DNA of 64,000 nucleotides from Fluviispira multicolorata (GCF_009208585.1 NZ_WFLN01000004.1:637526-701525); one strand, 5' to 3'; positions 20,177 through 30,165 are shown, counted from the first letter of the stretch. The notes: generated from the letters alone by a model not told the origin. Numbers and translations: made by a program.

Positions 20177-20951
20177 TAAGCTCATTGCTAACAATAAAAG
20201 GCTTTTTATTTTCATCATAGAGCACTTTAAATTTAACTTTAAAAACGTTCTCTAGAACTTTATTTTCTACAATACTCTCAATACAATCGTGAGCAAATAT
20301 TTTACCATTTTTTACAACAACGATATAATCTGAATAGTGTAATGCATGATTAATGTCATGTAAAACCATGATAATAGTTTTTGATTTTTCTTGATTTAAA
20401 GATTTTAGCAAATTTAAAATTTCAATTTGATGACGGATGTCTAAATAAGTAGTAACTTCATCAAGAAAGAGACAATCGCTATTTTGTGCGAGAGCCATAG
20501 CAATCCAAGCTCTTTGTCTTTGTCCTCCAGATAATTCACTCATTGACGATTGTGATAATTGAATTAAATCTGTCGCTTGCAAAGCCCAATCAATTATCTT
20601 TTTATCTTCAAATTTTGTATTTTTAAAAAGATTTTGATGTGAATAGCGGCCATATGAAACAAGCTGTTCAATTGTTATGTCTTTTGGAGTTTCTGGAGAT
20701 TGAGGTAAAAATGCGAGGATTTTAGCCAACTCTTTCTTTTTTAAGCTATGCATATTTTGGCCATTGATATGAACAATACCTTGATCTGGTTTCATAGAAC
20801 CAGCAATTGCTTTTAATAAAGTAGACTTACCAGATCCATTTGGGCCAACGATGGCTGTTACTTTTTTTTGAATAAATTCAAGATCAATATTATCTAATAT
20901 TTTTGATTTTGAATATGATGCTGTTAAACCTTGTACAGAAATACAAGCCAT
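20169..20951 (-). CDS. Iron-siderophore-type ABC transporter ATP-binding protein
   Basis: This 260-residue ATPase of the FecE/FhuC class powers uptake of iron-siderophore, heme or cobalamin through a BtuCD-type importer. Walker A is GPNGSGKST (36-44), the signature is LSGGQRQR, and Walker B leads into LFLDEVTTYLD, where Val replaces the usual Pro. The H-loop is MVLHDINHAL. I start at 20951, preceded by AGGAT, because the in-frame codon 27 nt upstream has no ribosome binding site. A near-consensus Fur box lies 37 nt upstream, so expression should rise in iron starvation. No permease or binding-protein gene is adjacent, so the partner components must lie elsewhere. Confidence 0.85.
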   Translation of the reverse strand: MACISVQGLTASYSKSKILDNIDLEFIQKKVTAIVGPNGSGKSTLLKAIAGSMKPDQGIVHINGQNMHSLKKKELAKILAFLPQSPETPKDITIEQLVSYGRYSHQNLFKNTKFEDKKIIDWALQATDLIQLSQSSMSELSGGQRQRAWIAMALAQNSDCLFLDEVTTYLDIRHQIEILNLLKSLNQEKSKTIIMVLHDINHALHYSDYIVVVKNGKIFAHDCIESIVENKVLENVFKVKFKVLYDENKKPFIVSNELIN

Positions 20952-20987
20952 TTTATAAAATCCTAAACTAAAATACAAAAAAAAGAA

Positions 20988-21018
20988 TCAAATGATAATG
21001 AAATTTATTATCATTTGA
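20988..21018 (-). promoter_or_regulatory. Fur box upstream of the ABC ATPase gene
   Basis: TGATAAT-N7-ATTATCA at 20993-21013 lies within a longer perfect 12-bp inverted repeat (20988-21018). The core agrees with the classical Fur consensus at 18 of 21 positions by my alignment. It lies in the leader/promoter region of the iron-type ABC ATPase, 37 nt from its start, exactly where Fur would block transcription when iron is plentiful. Confidence 0.75.
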
Positions 21019-21183
21019 CTTCAAACTACGGAAAATTTTACAAAATTGCAAGTGACAGATTTTCATTGCTTCTTGAAATTGATGCATCCACTAATTAAAA
21101 TTTTTATTTTTTTGCTTTTTCAAAATGATCTTGAAGGGGGAATTACCGACGTAATCTATTTTTTGAGGTGGTATAATAAAATA

Positions 21184-22953
21184 TCATTTAAAAGTTGAAT
21201 TGTCATAACGCTTTGACTGAGACATCCTTTGGCAAGAAGAATGAATTTCTTGTTGATATAGACACATATGGCTTTTGTGATGAGTCAAAAAAGCTTGGTA
21301 AGAATGCGATGCTTCCGCTGCCGTTTTTAATTCGAATTTACGTTTCAATATTTTAGTTATGATTTTTAAATGCAAAGTTTTATTTTCAGTTTGAACAGCT
21401 TGATTTGCAATAAATTGGTACCATTCAGTTGGAGTGTTAATAATTTTATATATAACTTCACATTGATATTGCATTAATTCTTGATGATGTTGAATGGATA
21501 ATGGAAAAAAATGAAGAAGACGGAGATCATAAGTTGGAAAAATACTTGGTATAAATTCTTGTGATTTTATATAATTGATTCCGTATTTTCCTTGTAAAAA
21601 TATGAACAAAAATTCGTCTAAAAATTTCGGTACTATTTTATATTTTCTAAGACTTCCTCTGCTGACTTTTCTATAACCTTTTTCCTTGTAGGAACGATGC
21701 TGATCATAATTTGAATAATAAATTTCGTCATAGTATTTTATTTCAGCAAGGCCTAAGGAATTGAACCTTGACTTTTCAATGCGAAGTGTATTGAGTGACT
21801 GACCATGGTCTATTTTCATCAATTTCCCATCCGCAGAAAAGCCAAAATTTCCATCGTGTAAATCGTTTTCTTCCAAAAAAATTGCTGAGATTAAAATATT
21901 GACAAATCCTTTATAATCCTTTCTGAATTTTAATATATATTCATCATCTGCTCCTTTTTCGAAATAATCTCGAATAGAAAAATAACTTACTTTTTCAGAT
22001 GCAATACCGAAACAAGGCGCTGTTTTTGTCTTCGGCTGGGAATTACCAATGATATAGCGATAAATTTCTCCTGTGATCACTTCAATCATAGACTCTTGCT
22101 CGTTGTTTAAAGGCTTATAAACAATTTCTTTGATATTGTTATTTTCTTTCTTTTTTTCAATAAAAAAAACAGGATTGACTCCTTTTCGCGAAGTGGGTTT
22201 TGTATCGTAATATTCCTTAAGACTGATATCACCAAGATGTTTATAAATTTCATTTTTGCACTCTTCCAGTGATCTTAGTTTTAATGAAGAGGAAAATTTT
22301 TGCACAGGATCATTTATAACTTTGATTTTTTTGTTAAAAACTAAGAGTTTGATTTTTGCATAGTCGGTATCAGAACACATTCTAATGGAATAGCCATTGT
22401 GGCCCATGGATTGATTATTTATAAAAAAAAGTGAAATATCTTTTACGTAGCTGTGATCAATATTTTTTATCACCTGCTCAAAATCTTTGCTAGATTGAGA
22501 ATGCGTGGTATTCAGATTATTTAATTTATTAAAATTATGACTACATTCTTTCAACCAGATTTTAAAATGATCAACCTGAAAAAAAGGCTCTTGATAAAAA
22601 ACTCTTTCATTTTTGATATTTAAAGATTTATTTTCACTAGAAAAGCAATTGTATAAAATATTTGTGTGTCTTGAATTATCAAAATTTTTATATATTTCTT
22701 TGATTATAAATACGGCAGCAAGAAGTTTAGCTTGTCCTCGAGTTATACTGCGAGTCAAAAAATATGATCTATTTTTGCATAATTGCGTTATGTTATCTGA
22801 GAATTCAAAAGAGGGGTTTAAAATATGATAAACAATTTTAATCGTGTATAAATCGATATCCGTAATATTATCTTTATGACCATCATAAAAAAAAAGTGTG
22901 TCTTGAATTGCTCCCAATAATAATTCTTCTTTTTTGGAATTATGATTTGTCAT
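21184..22953 (-). CDS. Putative effector with lipid-kinase/HipA-like catalytic motifs
   Basis: This 589-residue soluble protein has no signal peptide or membrane segment. The central part reads like an atypical kinase. K280 in VYKPLN could bind ATP and E296 in GEIYRY could pair with it. DLHDGN (364-369) looks like the catalytic loop, and KIDHG (D382-G384) like the metal-binding DFG equivalent. The pattern D-x-H-x-x-N ... I-D-H-G is that of PI3/4-kinase-like and HipA/SelO-like folds, and of several effector kinases from intracellular bacteria. Residues 1-260 and the C-terminal ~180 are unfamiliar. It follows the next gene by 17 nt, so the two form an operon. Whether it phosphorylates lipids or proteins, and whether it is secreted, is unknown; the motif assignment is by eye. 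Confidence 0.5.
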   Translation of the reverse strand: MTNHNSKKEELLLGAIQDTLFFYDGHKDNITDIDLYTIKIVYHILNPSFEFSDNITQLCKNRSYFLTRSITRGQAKLLAAVFIIKEIYKNFDNSRHTNILYNCFSSENKSLNIKNERVFYQEPFFQVDHFKIWLKECSHNFNKLNNLNTTHSQSSKDFEQVIKNIDHSYVKDISLFFINNQSMGHNGYSIRMCSDTDYAKIKLLVFNKKIKVINDPVQKFSSSLKLRSLEECKNEIYKHLGDISLKEYYDTKPTSRKGVNPVFFIEKKKENNNIKEIVYKPLNNEQESMIEVITGEIYRYIIGNSQPKTKTAPCFGIASEKVSYFSIRDYFEKGADDEYILKFRKDYKGFVNILISAIFLEENDLHDGNFGFSADGKLMKIDHGQSLNTLRIEKSRFNSLGLAEIKYYDEIYYSNYDQHRSYKEKGYRKVSRGSLRKYKIVPKFLDEFLFIFLQGKYGINYIKSQEFIPSIFPTYDLRLLHFFPLSIQHHQELMQYQCEVIYKIINTPTEWYQFIANQAVQTENKTLHLKIITKILKRKFELKTAAEASHSYQAFLTHHKSHMCLYQQEIHSSCQRMSQSKRYDNSTFK

Positions 22954-22970
22954 TTTTTAATCCTTTAATT

Positions 22971-24641
22971 TCAATATAATAAATGTTCTATAAGGTACTC
23001 ACGCTCAAGAGCAATTTGATTGAGAAGTGATTTAATTCCGTTGTATCGTGTGCTTTTTTTGTTTGTGATTGCATCAAATTTATCTTCAAACCAAGTTGAA
23101 AGACAGTCCGCTAATTGATCAAGACATTTTAAACGCCAGTTGATTTGATAATTTGCAATGCGATGATAACTTGCAATTAATTCTTCAATTTGTTTGATAT
23201 TGCTACTGGAGTACCTATTCGCCTCTTTAAATAGACCAAATGTACCCGAACCAGGGGTGTTTTGTTTAAACTCATTGACTGTCCAGAGTTTTTTTTCAGG
23301 TACAAAAGAGTTTCTATTTAAGTTATTTATTTCTTGAGAAAACCTTTTGAACATACAATCTTGAACCTCTGAAAAATAATGTGCAACTTCTTTGGGGGTG
23401 ATAGGTGTGAGCGAACGCCGCAACGGAGCTGCTTTAAATTTGTTTGTTTCTGGTGAAAGCGCACGCATAACAGCCCAAGAGCAGTTTGTGCTGGTAAATG
23501 AATATCCACTGGGATGAACATACTTAAACCAAGTCTCGAGAATTTTAGATTCATCTAGGCCGAATCCTTCTAAACCCTGGGATGGTAATGAAATAATATG
23601 GGATGGAGATAAACCATGAGCCAATTTATTAGAATTATAAATAGTTTGGAGTGAGAGATGTTCATCTTCAAGTAATCTTTTTAATTCATTTAATTTAGAT
23701 ATGCTCAGATCATCTACGTTATTTATAATGCCATCGCGAATATCGTTATCTATTGACTTAATACATGTGCTTAATTGAGTTATAGTTTTAGTGTATTCAG
23801 AAGATTCTTTTTGGCCTAAATTTTTATTTATATCCCCAAACTGATTTAATAATAACAAACGATGTGAAAACTTTTTTCTATTCAAGAAATAACCTGTTAA
23901 ACTTTGATACTCAGAGTAGGTTGCCGATGTCACGAGCATGCCTTTCAAAATACCTGATTTTACTTTATAAACCAGTTTCTCTTTTTTTCCCCAAGAACTG
24001 GATATGTGTGTTTTTCGATGTATTTTATCTATTTTTTCGAGATTATTCATTTTTAAATCTGAAAATAGTTTTGATATATCGACTCCATCAGCTTCATCTT
24101 CCATATCTTTTTGAAAAGAATTGTTCATATTGTCTCTTAAATCACGTAATTCACCTTTATCAGCTACTTTAAGAGCAATATTTTTTTGGTGGAAGGTTTC
24201 TTTTGTTGCTGATTGGCAATCATCTCCAGGCCAAAAACTGAAGTAAAGACTGACATATTTCTCTTTACCATGATAAACTCTTTTAGGGAGAATATTTTTA
24301 AAATTTGAAACAACTTTGTTTATTTCATATATCTCTTGGCATTCCTTTAGTATTTCCGTTGATAAACACTTTTCAAAACTGCTATTCCATTTCTTAGACA
24401 TAAGAAGAATCATGTCTTTGTATTGAGGGTCATATTTATTTACAACCTCATTTAATTTTTTTTGTATATATTTCTCTTTTATGTATATATCTTTAAACAT
24501 AGGAGTATTTTTTAATAATTTTTTAAAATTTTTAGATACCATCAAAATTTCGAAGGCAGCATGTCCGCAATTCGTTTTATTTAAAATGATATCTTTCGAT
24601 GATTCTTGGTTATATGCCCAAGATATTATATTTATCGTCAT
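22971..24641 (-). CDS. Putative effector with permuted papain-like (His-before-Cys) motifs
   Basis: I do not recognise this 556-residue protein as a named family. The N-terminus carries NCGHAAFEI (His27), then FSFWPGDD (about 134-141) about 110 residues later. Far downstream is TNCSWAVMRAL with Asn386-Cys387. A conserved His in a G-H-A-x-x-x-I context followed later by an N-C-x-x-x-V helix is the order seen in circularly permuted NlpC/P60 (LRAT/YiiX-like) papain folds. These act as peptidases, amidases or acyltransferases. The middle and C-terminal regions are helical and charged. No signal peptide is visible. AGAGG precedes the ATG. It is the first gene of a two-gene unit with the kinase-like protein. 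Function is inferred from motif order only. Confidence 0.45.
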   Translation of the reverse strand: MTINIISWAYNQESSKDIILNKTNCGHAAFEILMVSKNFKKLLKNTPMFKDIYIKEKYIQKKLNEVVNKYDPQYKDMILLMSKKWNSSFEKCLSTEILKECQEIYEINKVVSNFKNILPKRVYHGKEKYVSLYFSFWPGDDCQSATKETFHQKNIALKVADKGELRDLRDNMNNSFQKDMEDEADGVDISKLFSDLKMNNLEKIDKIHRKTHISSSWGKKEKLVYKVKSGILKGMLVTSATYSEYQSLTGYFLNRKKFSHRLLLLNQFGDINKNLGQKESSEYTKTITQLSTCIKSIDNDIRDGIINNVDDLSISKLNELKRLLEDEHLSLQTIYNSNKLAHGLSPSHIISLPSQGLEGFGLDESKILETWFKYVHPSGYSFTSTNCSWAVMRALSPETNKFKAAPLRRSLTPITPKEVAHYFSEVQDCMFKRFSQEINNLNRNSFVPEKKLWTVNEFKQNTPGSGTFGLFKEANRYSSSNIKQIEELIASYHRIANYQINWRLKCLDQLADCLSTWFEDKFDAITNKKSTRYNGIKSLLNQIALEREYLIEHLLY

Positions 24642-24906
24642 ATATACCTCTTTATAGGAAATAAAGAAAAATTTGCAAACATAAAATTCAATTTATTTTG
24701 CAATTTTATTCAAGCAATTTATATGCCACTTTTGATTATAAAAAATGAGTATTTGAGATGATTAATTTCAAAAGATTACAAGAATCCTTATTAATAATTA
24801 TTCAACAAAATTTTATATAATTATTTTTATGCTTTTTCAAGAAGAAAAGATTTGGTATGAACTGTATTTAATTATTTATCAACTGAAACTGGAGCCAAAA
24901 CATAAA

Positions 24907-27900
24907 CTATATTCCAGCATAATTATAATCTAAGCTATCATGTTTTATAAGAGATAGTTTTTCTTCTTGTTGTTTTTTTGGATTTACAAAATCTTTATAT
25001 TGTTTTTTTGCAAAGGATGATAAATCAAAACCAAATGAAAGAACACCTGTTCCTAATGAAGTGAGACCAAAATTTATTGCTTTATGAATATTGTATTCAT
25101 AGCCTTCCATATTTCCATTTGATCTTTCTCTAAATGCCGCATTTTTATATGCAAGACTCGTAATTCCTGTGCTCGTGGAAGTATATTCTAATACATTTTG
25201 TGTAATAAACTTAGCTTTCTCAAATTGAGTTCCTTTTTGAAATAATTCTTTTGCAGACATGGCAGTTTTTGGCACCTCAATAAGGGTGCCACCAAGCCCT
25301 AAGCCAATGGAAGCCCAAGTTAATTGCGATGAAACCCTTAAATATTCCTCTTGAACATCTTGTTTACCTTCGGCAGCGGCATCACGAGCAAATTTATTAT
25401 AAATCGATCCTGCAACTCCTGTTGCTGTGGAAGCTAAACTAATTACGAATGCCGTGCTTTTAATTGCAAGATCGAATGCCACCGTTGCGGTCATGAGTGG
25501 AGGAATAGCGGCAAGTGTTGTTCCAAATGAAAATAGTGAAAGAAAAATACTAATACATGAAATGGCAAGACCAATTCCAAAATAAACCTCTGGATTTTCG
25601 CCTGTTGGATCGAATTTCATAATTGGATTATTCGCTGCAAAAATATATCCGTTAATTCCGCCCCTATTATATGGTGATTGAGAGCTATCATACTGCATAA
25701 AGCGGCCTAGGACTGGATTATAAGCCCTATAGCCTTTGCCTAAAAATTGAAAACCTGTGCTAGGATCTGTTCTTTCTCCATTAAAACCAATACTATTTTT
25801 TAGAGTATGATGACTTTGATGTTGTTGATTTTCAGATAAGTTTGATCGATAACCATAAGGAGTATAAACAAATGAATCATCTAAAAGTGTATCTCCTTTC
25901 TGGATTCTAATAATACTTTTTGCATGATCAGTAATAAATACAAGCTCTAGCTCATTGCTATTTAATTTTGCAATAAAATTATTTCCATCAACAAAGTAAC
26001 TTGTATGATCATTCACAGAGATTTCATTAATAAGCTTGTTTCCTTGATAATAAAATTTAATTTCTTGCGAATCATTTATTTTTTGAGAAACAAGCACTCC
26101 TTCTCCATTATATTTATACTCTGTCTTATCTTGGTTTTTAGTAAATGATATTAATCTATTAAAGATATTGTATTCTAATTTATTACCTTCATCATCAAAA
26201 ATGATATTTCCATTAAGATCATATATAATTTCTCCACTTTGTGCTAGACCAAAAAATATATTTGAATTTGTATATTTTTCAAGTTTATTTGGATTAATAT
26301 TTGAATAATAATAGGTGGTTAAATTCTCTAAGCCACTTTGAAAATTTCTTTTAACAGATTTAATATTATTAAGATCATCAAATGTATATTCTTCTAAAGT
26401 AATTTTATTTCCCGTCTGGTCATTAGGGCATAAAGCTCCTGAACATACATATTTTTTTAAATTATTCAAACTATCATAAGTATACTCTTCTAATGAATTT
26501 AAATTATTTGCATCTTGCCTTTGCTTTGATTTTAAATTCAAATCTTTGTAGTATTCATAGTTATAAGAAAGTATATTTTCGTTATTTAAATTATAATAAG
26601 TTAAATTTTTTAAACTTCCTATTTTATTATATACATATTGCACAGTGGTTTTATTTGGTAATATTTTTGTTACAATTCTACCAAAATCATCATAATGATA
26701 TCTTTCGGTTAAAATAGAGTTATTTTCATTTCGTTGATAAACAATACTTTCTTTTTTTCCTGTAATTTTGTTATAGTTTGTATACATTATATTATTTAAA
26801 ATATCTCTAACATAAATAAGGTTTCCTTGCAGATCATATTTATATGAAATTTCTTTATTGGTTGGATAGACAGTGCTTTTTTCTTTACCATCCGGGTAAT
26901 AATGATAAAGAGTTATACCCGTTTCATCGTGCATACGAGTGACCAATGAAGTTTCATTATTATAAGTATAACTGGTTTTTAAATAAGGTTTTTCTTCAAC
27001 AGATTTTTCAATTAATCTATTTAACTCATCATATGTATAATTTATTTTTTTCCCGTCTCGATTAATTTGTTGAGAAATATTCCCAGATAAATTGTACTTA
27101 TAAGTAATAGAATTACCCTCGGAATCCCGATCGATAACAAGTTGTCCAATTGAATTATAAACACGTGAACCTAAATTTATTTTTAAATTATTTTTAGTTG
27201 TTACTGATTTGTCAATAATTTTATCATTAAAAATAGGATCATAAATATAATTTACTTTTCTATTATCAGCATAGATTTCTGAAACTTTATTACCAATTTC
27301 ATTGTAGGTATATTTAATTGAATTTCCATTGACATCGACTGCTTCTATTAAATTACCAAATCCATCAAATTTATTAAAACTTCTACTGTATATTTCATTA
27401 TTTTTTAAATAAGTTATACTTGAAATTGGCTGATTATAATCATTAAAAAATGTTATATTCATTGGTGATTTTACATTAGAAGTAGAACTTGTAAATCGAT
27501 ACTGAGCATTTCTTGAATCATCATAAAAGATATTTTTTACACTGCCATCGGGTAAAATAATTTTAGTATTTCTTCCATATATATCATATTTATAAGCAAT
27601 TTGTAGATTATAAAATGTGCCATTCGCATTTTTATTAGATAGTATTTCTTCACTCTTTTGTGAGACAATATCATAACTATAAGAAGCAAGTTTATTAAAT
27701 TTATTTTCATCTTCGCGGTCTTGTTTCCATTTCTCAATTTCTCTTCCCATAGAATCATAAATAATTTTATGCTTATAACCATTTGCTTCGATAACAAGCA
27801 TCGTATTTTGCCCTTTTAAAGGTTCATTTAGTAAATATTGATAATTTTTTGAACGTGAAATTGAGGTATTTTCTCCAATAGTTTCTTTTATAATACGGCC

Positions 27901-29985
27901 ATTACTATCATATTTATAAGACATTTCAAAAAGATCTTTTAACTCTTTTTTCTTTATTATTTTTTTTGAATTAGTATTATAAATAGTATATTCTGATATA
28001 AAATAAGATTCATTTACATCGTCACTGATCAAATGCTTCTTATAAATAGAATTGTTTATTCTGTTTTTTTTGTATTCAAATATTGTATTTGATGTTTTTA
28101 TTTTTCCAGATAATTTTGCTGTAATTTGTGAAAAAACAGGAAGAGATATTGGTTTAATTCTCTCCCCTTCAATAACTGTATTATCAGCATAACTATTAAT
28201 TTGAGTTTTATAAACTGTCCCACAATTATCGATGCTAATACCACAAACAGTTGAACTGAATTTATGTGTAACATTTATAACTCTTTGAAAAGTTTTTCCA
28301 TTTGCAAGTTCTATAGAATCATAATCGTATTCAATCACTGTGCTTGAACTCTCATACTGCGAACTGGTAACGACTCTCTTTAAAAGATGTGGTATACGAT
28401 TATAAGTTTCTGATTCATTGAGATATTTATATTTTTTAATGATTCCTGATGAGCTTTTACTTAAAAGTAAATTACCATAATTATCATACTGATTTTTAGT
28501 TATCTCTTTGCGAATATTATTATCTTCACCAAAGTGGGTTACAATGATTTCTATTGGTAAATTATATGCATATTCAAGGTTTTCAAAACTGCGATCTTGC
28601 CAAGGTAAATATTTATATTCTTTTTTCTGCTTAATTTTTTCATTTAATAAAATTGTTTCATGCATTAACAAATGAAAATGATTATAAGTTCTTTTTATTT
28701 TTAAATGACCTTGAGGATGTTTTTTTGTTTCAATAGAAGTATATTCATAAGTATTTGAAATAGAAAAGAGAGAATCTTCATTGTCAATAAATTTTGCCAC
28801 TCCAAAACCGAGATAATTATTGTCATTTGCAAAATAATAATTTGTATAGTTTGTATTGTCTTCCTTTAAACCTGGAAAATTGATTGTCGAAATCTTACTG
28901 ACTGCTGGAACAGAATAACCTGGTCTTAATGATTTTAATCCACCTTCAAGATATTCAATTAAAAACTCATAGTGAGTCGGATAGGTGATTTTTTCAAGCA
29001 ATATATGCTCAATATTTTGCAGTGTATTCTTTTTATAATTAAAAATAATTTCTTGACTCGATGGATTTTCAACATGCGTAAGCGTATTTGGAAGCCCCTG
29101 ATAACGGAAACGCGTGTAGGATTCATTTCCTGTTCCATCAAAATGCTTTATAGCAACAGAATGAGCTAAATAAAAAATCTCTACTTTTATAGGTTTATTT
29201 TTATTATATGAACTAGAATATTGAATTGATTTTAGCTTAATATTATCTTCATAGATAAACTCAACTGAAAACCCTTCAGAATTTGTCATTTTTACTAAAT
29301 TTCCGTAAATAGTTTCCACAATTTCTTCGCGGCCATCTTTATAATTAATTATGATTTTATTATTATCTTTACGAACAGAAATGTCTTTAAGCTTATAATA
29401 ACGAAGGACATTTTGAGAACCATATTGAAGTTTATAACTTCCTCCGCCAGAAAGAGATAAAGTTTCTGAACTCACATCGTAGCGAGTTAAATTCCAAGTC
29501 CAACCTTTTCCTATTCCAAAGGTATTACTTTGTGATAATGATGAATAATTTATGCTTAAAGGAAAAACCGGATCTTCAAAACCGGCTCCTGAAACATCTA
29601 CAATTTTATATGACATTGAAAATACGCCTGTGCGCGGATCAACATGTTTTGAGAGATCTTTAAAATTATATGCATCACTTGTGAGTTTTTCTTCGCTTGA
29701 AGAAGTTAATTCAGAGTTAAATAAACTTCTTTTTGTTCTTTTTTTTGATTGATTCTCATTGTTTGAATTTTTTTCATTTTCATTTTCTATCTTATTTTCT
29801 AGAGCCACAAGTCTCTCTTTTTTTAACTCCACATCTAATTTTTTTGATCTTCCTTTCAAGGATTCTTGCAATTGGGTGGGTGAAGTAAAAGCTAATGTGA
29901 TTCCATAAGTAGATTGATACGTTTGTATGAGCATAATAAAAATACAAAAAACAGAAATAGTTTTTTTAGTGATACAGGCTTTCAT
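24907..29985 (-). CDS. Secreted RHS/YD-repeat protein, polymorphic-toxin-like
   Basis: This 1692-residue giant starts with a signal peptide (hydrophobic core FCIFIMLI, cleavage near residue 30). A Lys/Glu-rich linker and an SpvB/TcdB-like entry with DPRTGVFSMSYKIVD follow. A long series of YD repeats comes next (e.g. YDSMGREIEKW, YNEIGNKVSEIY, YDELNRLIEKS). The RHS core ends in the conserved LGRFMQYD ... NNPIMKFDPTG with Asp1459. The remaining ~230 residues form a variable C-terminal domain with hydrophobic, Gly/Ala-rich helices. RHS barrels normally encase and cleave off such a tail, which is often toxic. I start at the ATG at 29985 (GAGG 6 nt upstream) rather than at the adjacent GTG. No immunity gene is obvious. 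Confidence 0.85.
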   Translation of the reverse strand: MKACITKKTISVFCIFIMLIQTYQSTYGITLAFTSPTQLQESLKGRSKKLDVELKKERLVALENKIENENEKNSNNENQSKKRTKRSLFNSELTSSSEEKLTSDAYNFKDLSKHVDPRTGVFSMSYKIVDVSGAGFEDPVFPLSINYSSLSQSNTFGIGKGWTWNLTRYDVSSETLSLSGGGSYKLQYGSQNVLRYYKLKDISVRKDNNKIIINYKDGREEIVETIYGNLVKMTNSEGFSVEFIYEDNIKLKSIQYSSSYNKNKPIKVEIFYLAHSVAIKHFDGTGNESYTRFRYQGLPNTLTHVENPSSQEIIFNYKKNTLQNIEHILLEKITYPTHYEFLIEYLEGGLKSLRPGYSVPAVSKISTINFPGLKEDNTNYTNYYFANDNNYLGFGVAKFIDNEDSLFSISNTYEYTSIETKKHPQGHLKIKRTYNHFHLLMHETILLNEKIKQKKEYKYLPWQDRSFENLEYAYNLPIEIIVTHFGEDNNIRKEITKNQYDNYGNLLLSKSSSGIIKKYKYLNESETYNRIPHLLKRVVTSSQYESSSTVIEYDYDSIELANGKTFQRVINVTHKFSSTVCGISIDNCGTVYKTQINSYADNTVIEGERIKPISLPVFSQITAKLSGKIKTSNTIFEYKKNRINNSIYKKHLISDDVNESYFISEYTIYNTNSKKIIKKKELKDLFEMSYKYDSNGRIIKETIGENTSISRSKNYQYLLNEPLKGQNTMLVIEANGYKHKIIYDSMGREIEKWKQDREDENKFNKLASYSYDIVSQKSEEILSNKNANGTFYNLQIAYKYDIYGRNTKIILPDGSVKNIFYDDSRNAQYRFTSSTSNVKSPMNITFFNDYNQPISSITYLKNNEIYSRSFNKFDGFGNLIEAVDVNGNSIKYTYNEIGNKVSEIYADNRKVNYIYDPIFNDKIIDKSVTTKNNLKINLGSRVYNSIGQLVIDRDSEGNSITYKYNLSGNISQQINRDGKKINYTYDELNRLIEKSVEEKPYLKTSYTYNNETSLVTRMHDETGITLYHYYPDGKEKSTVYPTNKEISYKYDLQGNLIYVRDILNNIMYTNYNKITGKKESIVYQRNENNSILTERYHYDDFGRIVTKILPNKTTVQYVYNKIGSLKNLTYYNLNNENILSYNYEYYKDLNLKSKQRQDANNLNSLEEYTYDSLNNLKKYVCSGALCPNDQTGNKITLEEYTFDDLNNIKSVKRNFQSGLENLTTYYYSNINPNKLEKYTNSNIFFGLAQSGEIIYDLNGNIIFDDEGNKLEYNIFNRLISFTKNQDKTEYKYNGEGVLVSQKINDSQEIKFYYQGNKLINEISVNDHTSYFVDGNNFIAKLNSNELELVFITDHAKSIIRIQKGDTLLDDSFVYTPYGYRSNLSENQQHQSHHTLKNSIGFNGERTDPSTGFQFLGKGYRAYNPVLGRFMQYDSSQSPYNRGGINGYIFAANNPIMKFDPTGENPEVYFGIGLAISCISIFLSLFSFGTTLAAIPPLMTATVAFDLAIKSTAFVISLASTATGVAGSIYNKFARDAAAEGKQDVQEEYLRVSSQLTWASIGLGLGGTLIEVPKTAMSAKELFQKGTQFEKAKFITQNVLEYTSTSTGITSLAYKNAAFRERSNGNMEGYEYNIHKAINFGLTSLGTGVLSFGFDLSSFAKKQYKDFVNPKKQQEEKLSLIKHDSLDYNYAGI

Positions 29986-30050
29986 CACAATCCTCTATTT
30001 ATTTTATTGTAGAATTGAATAAAGATATTCTTTTTTTACCAACGTTTTGA

Positions 30051-30079
30051 ATTATCTTATATAGTTTGAAAAAAGTCAA
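30051..30079 (-). promoter_or_regulatory. Sigma-70 promoter of the RHS gene
   Basis: On the reverse strand TTGACT (30079-30074) is followed after 17 nt by GATAAT (30056-30051); each hexamer is one mismatch from consensus. Initiation near 30044 would give a ~60-nt leader before the RHS start codon. This supports separate transcription of the RHS gene from the gene at 30166-31056. Confidence 0.6.
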
Positions 30080-30165
30080 ATATACTTGGTTATTTATAAA
30101 ATAATAATTTTTCTTTTTTTTAAATAAGAAAACAAATGAATTGATTGAGAAAAATTTTTTGAAAT

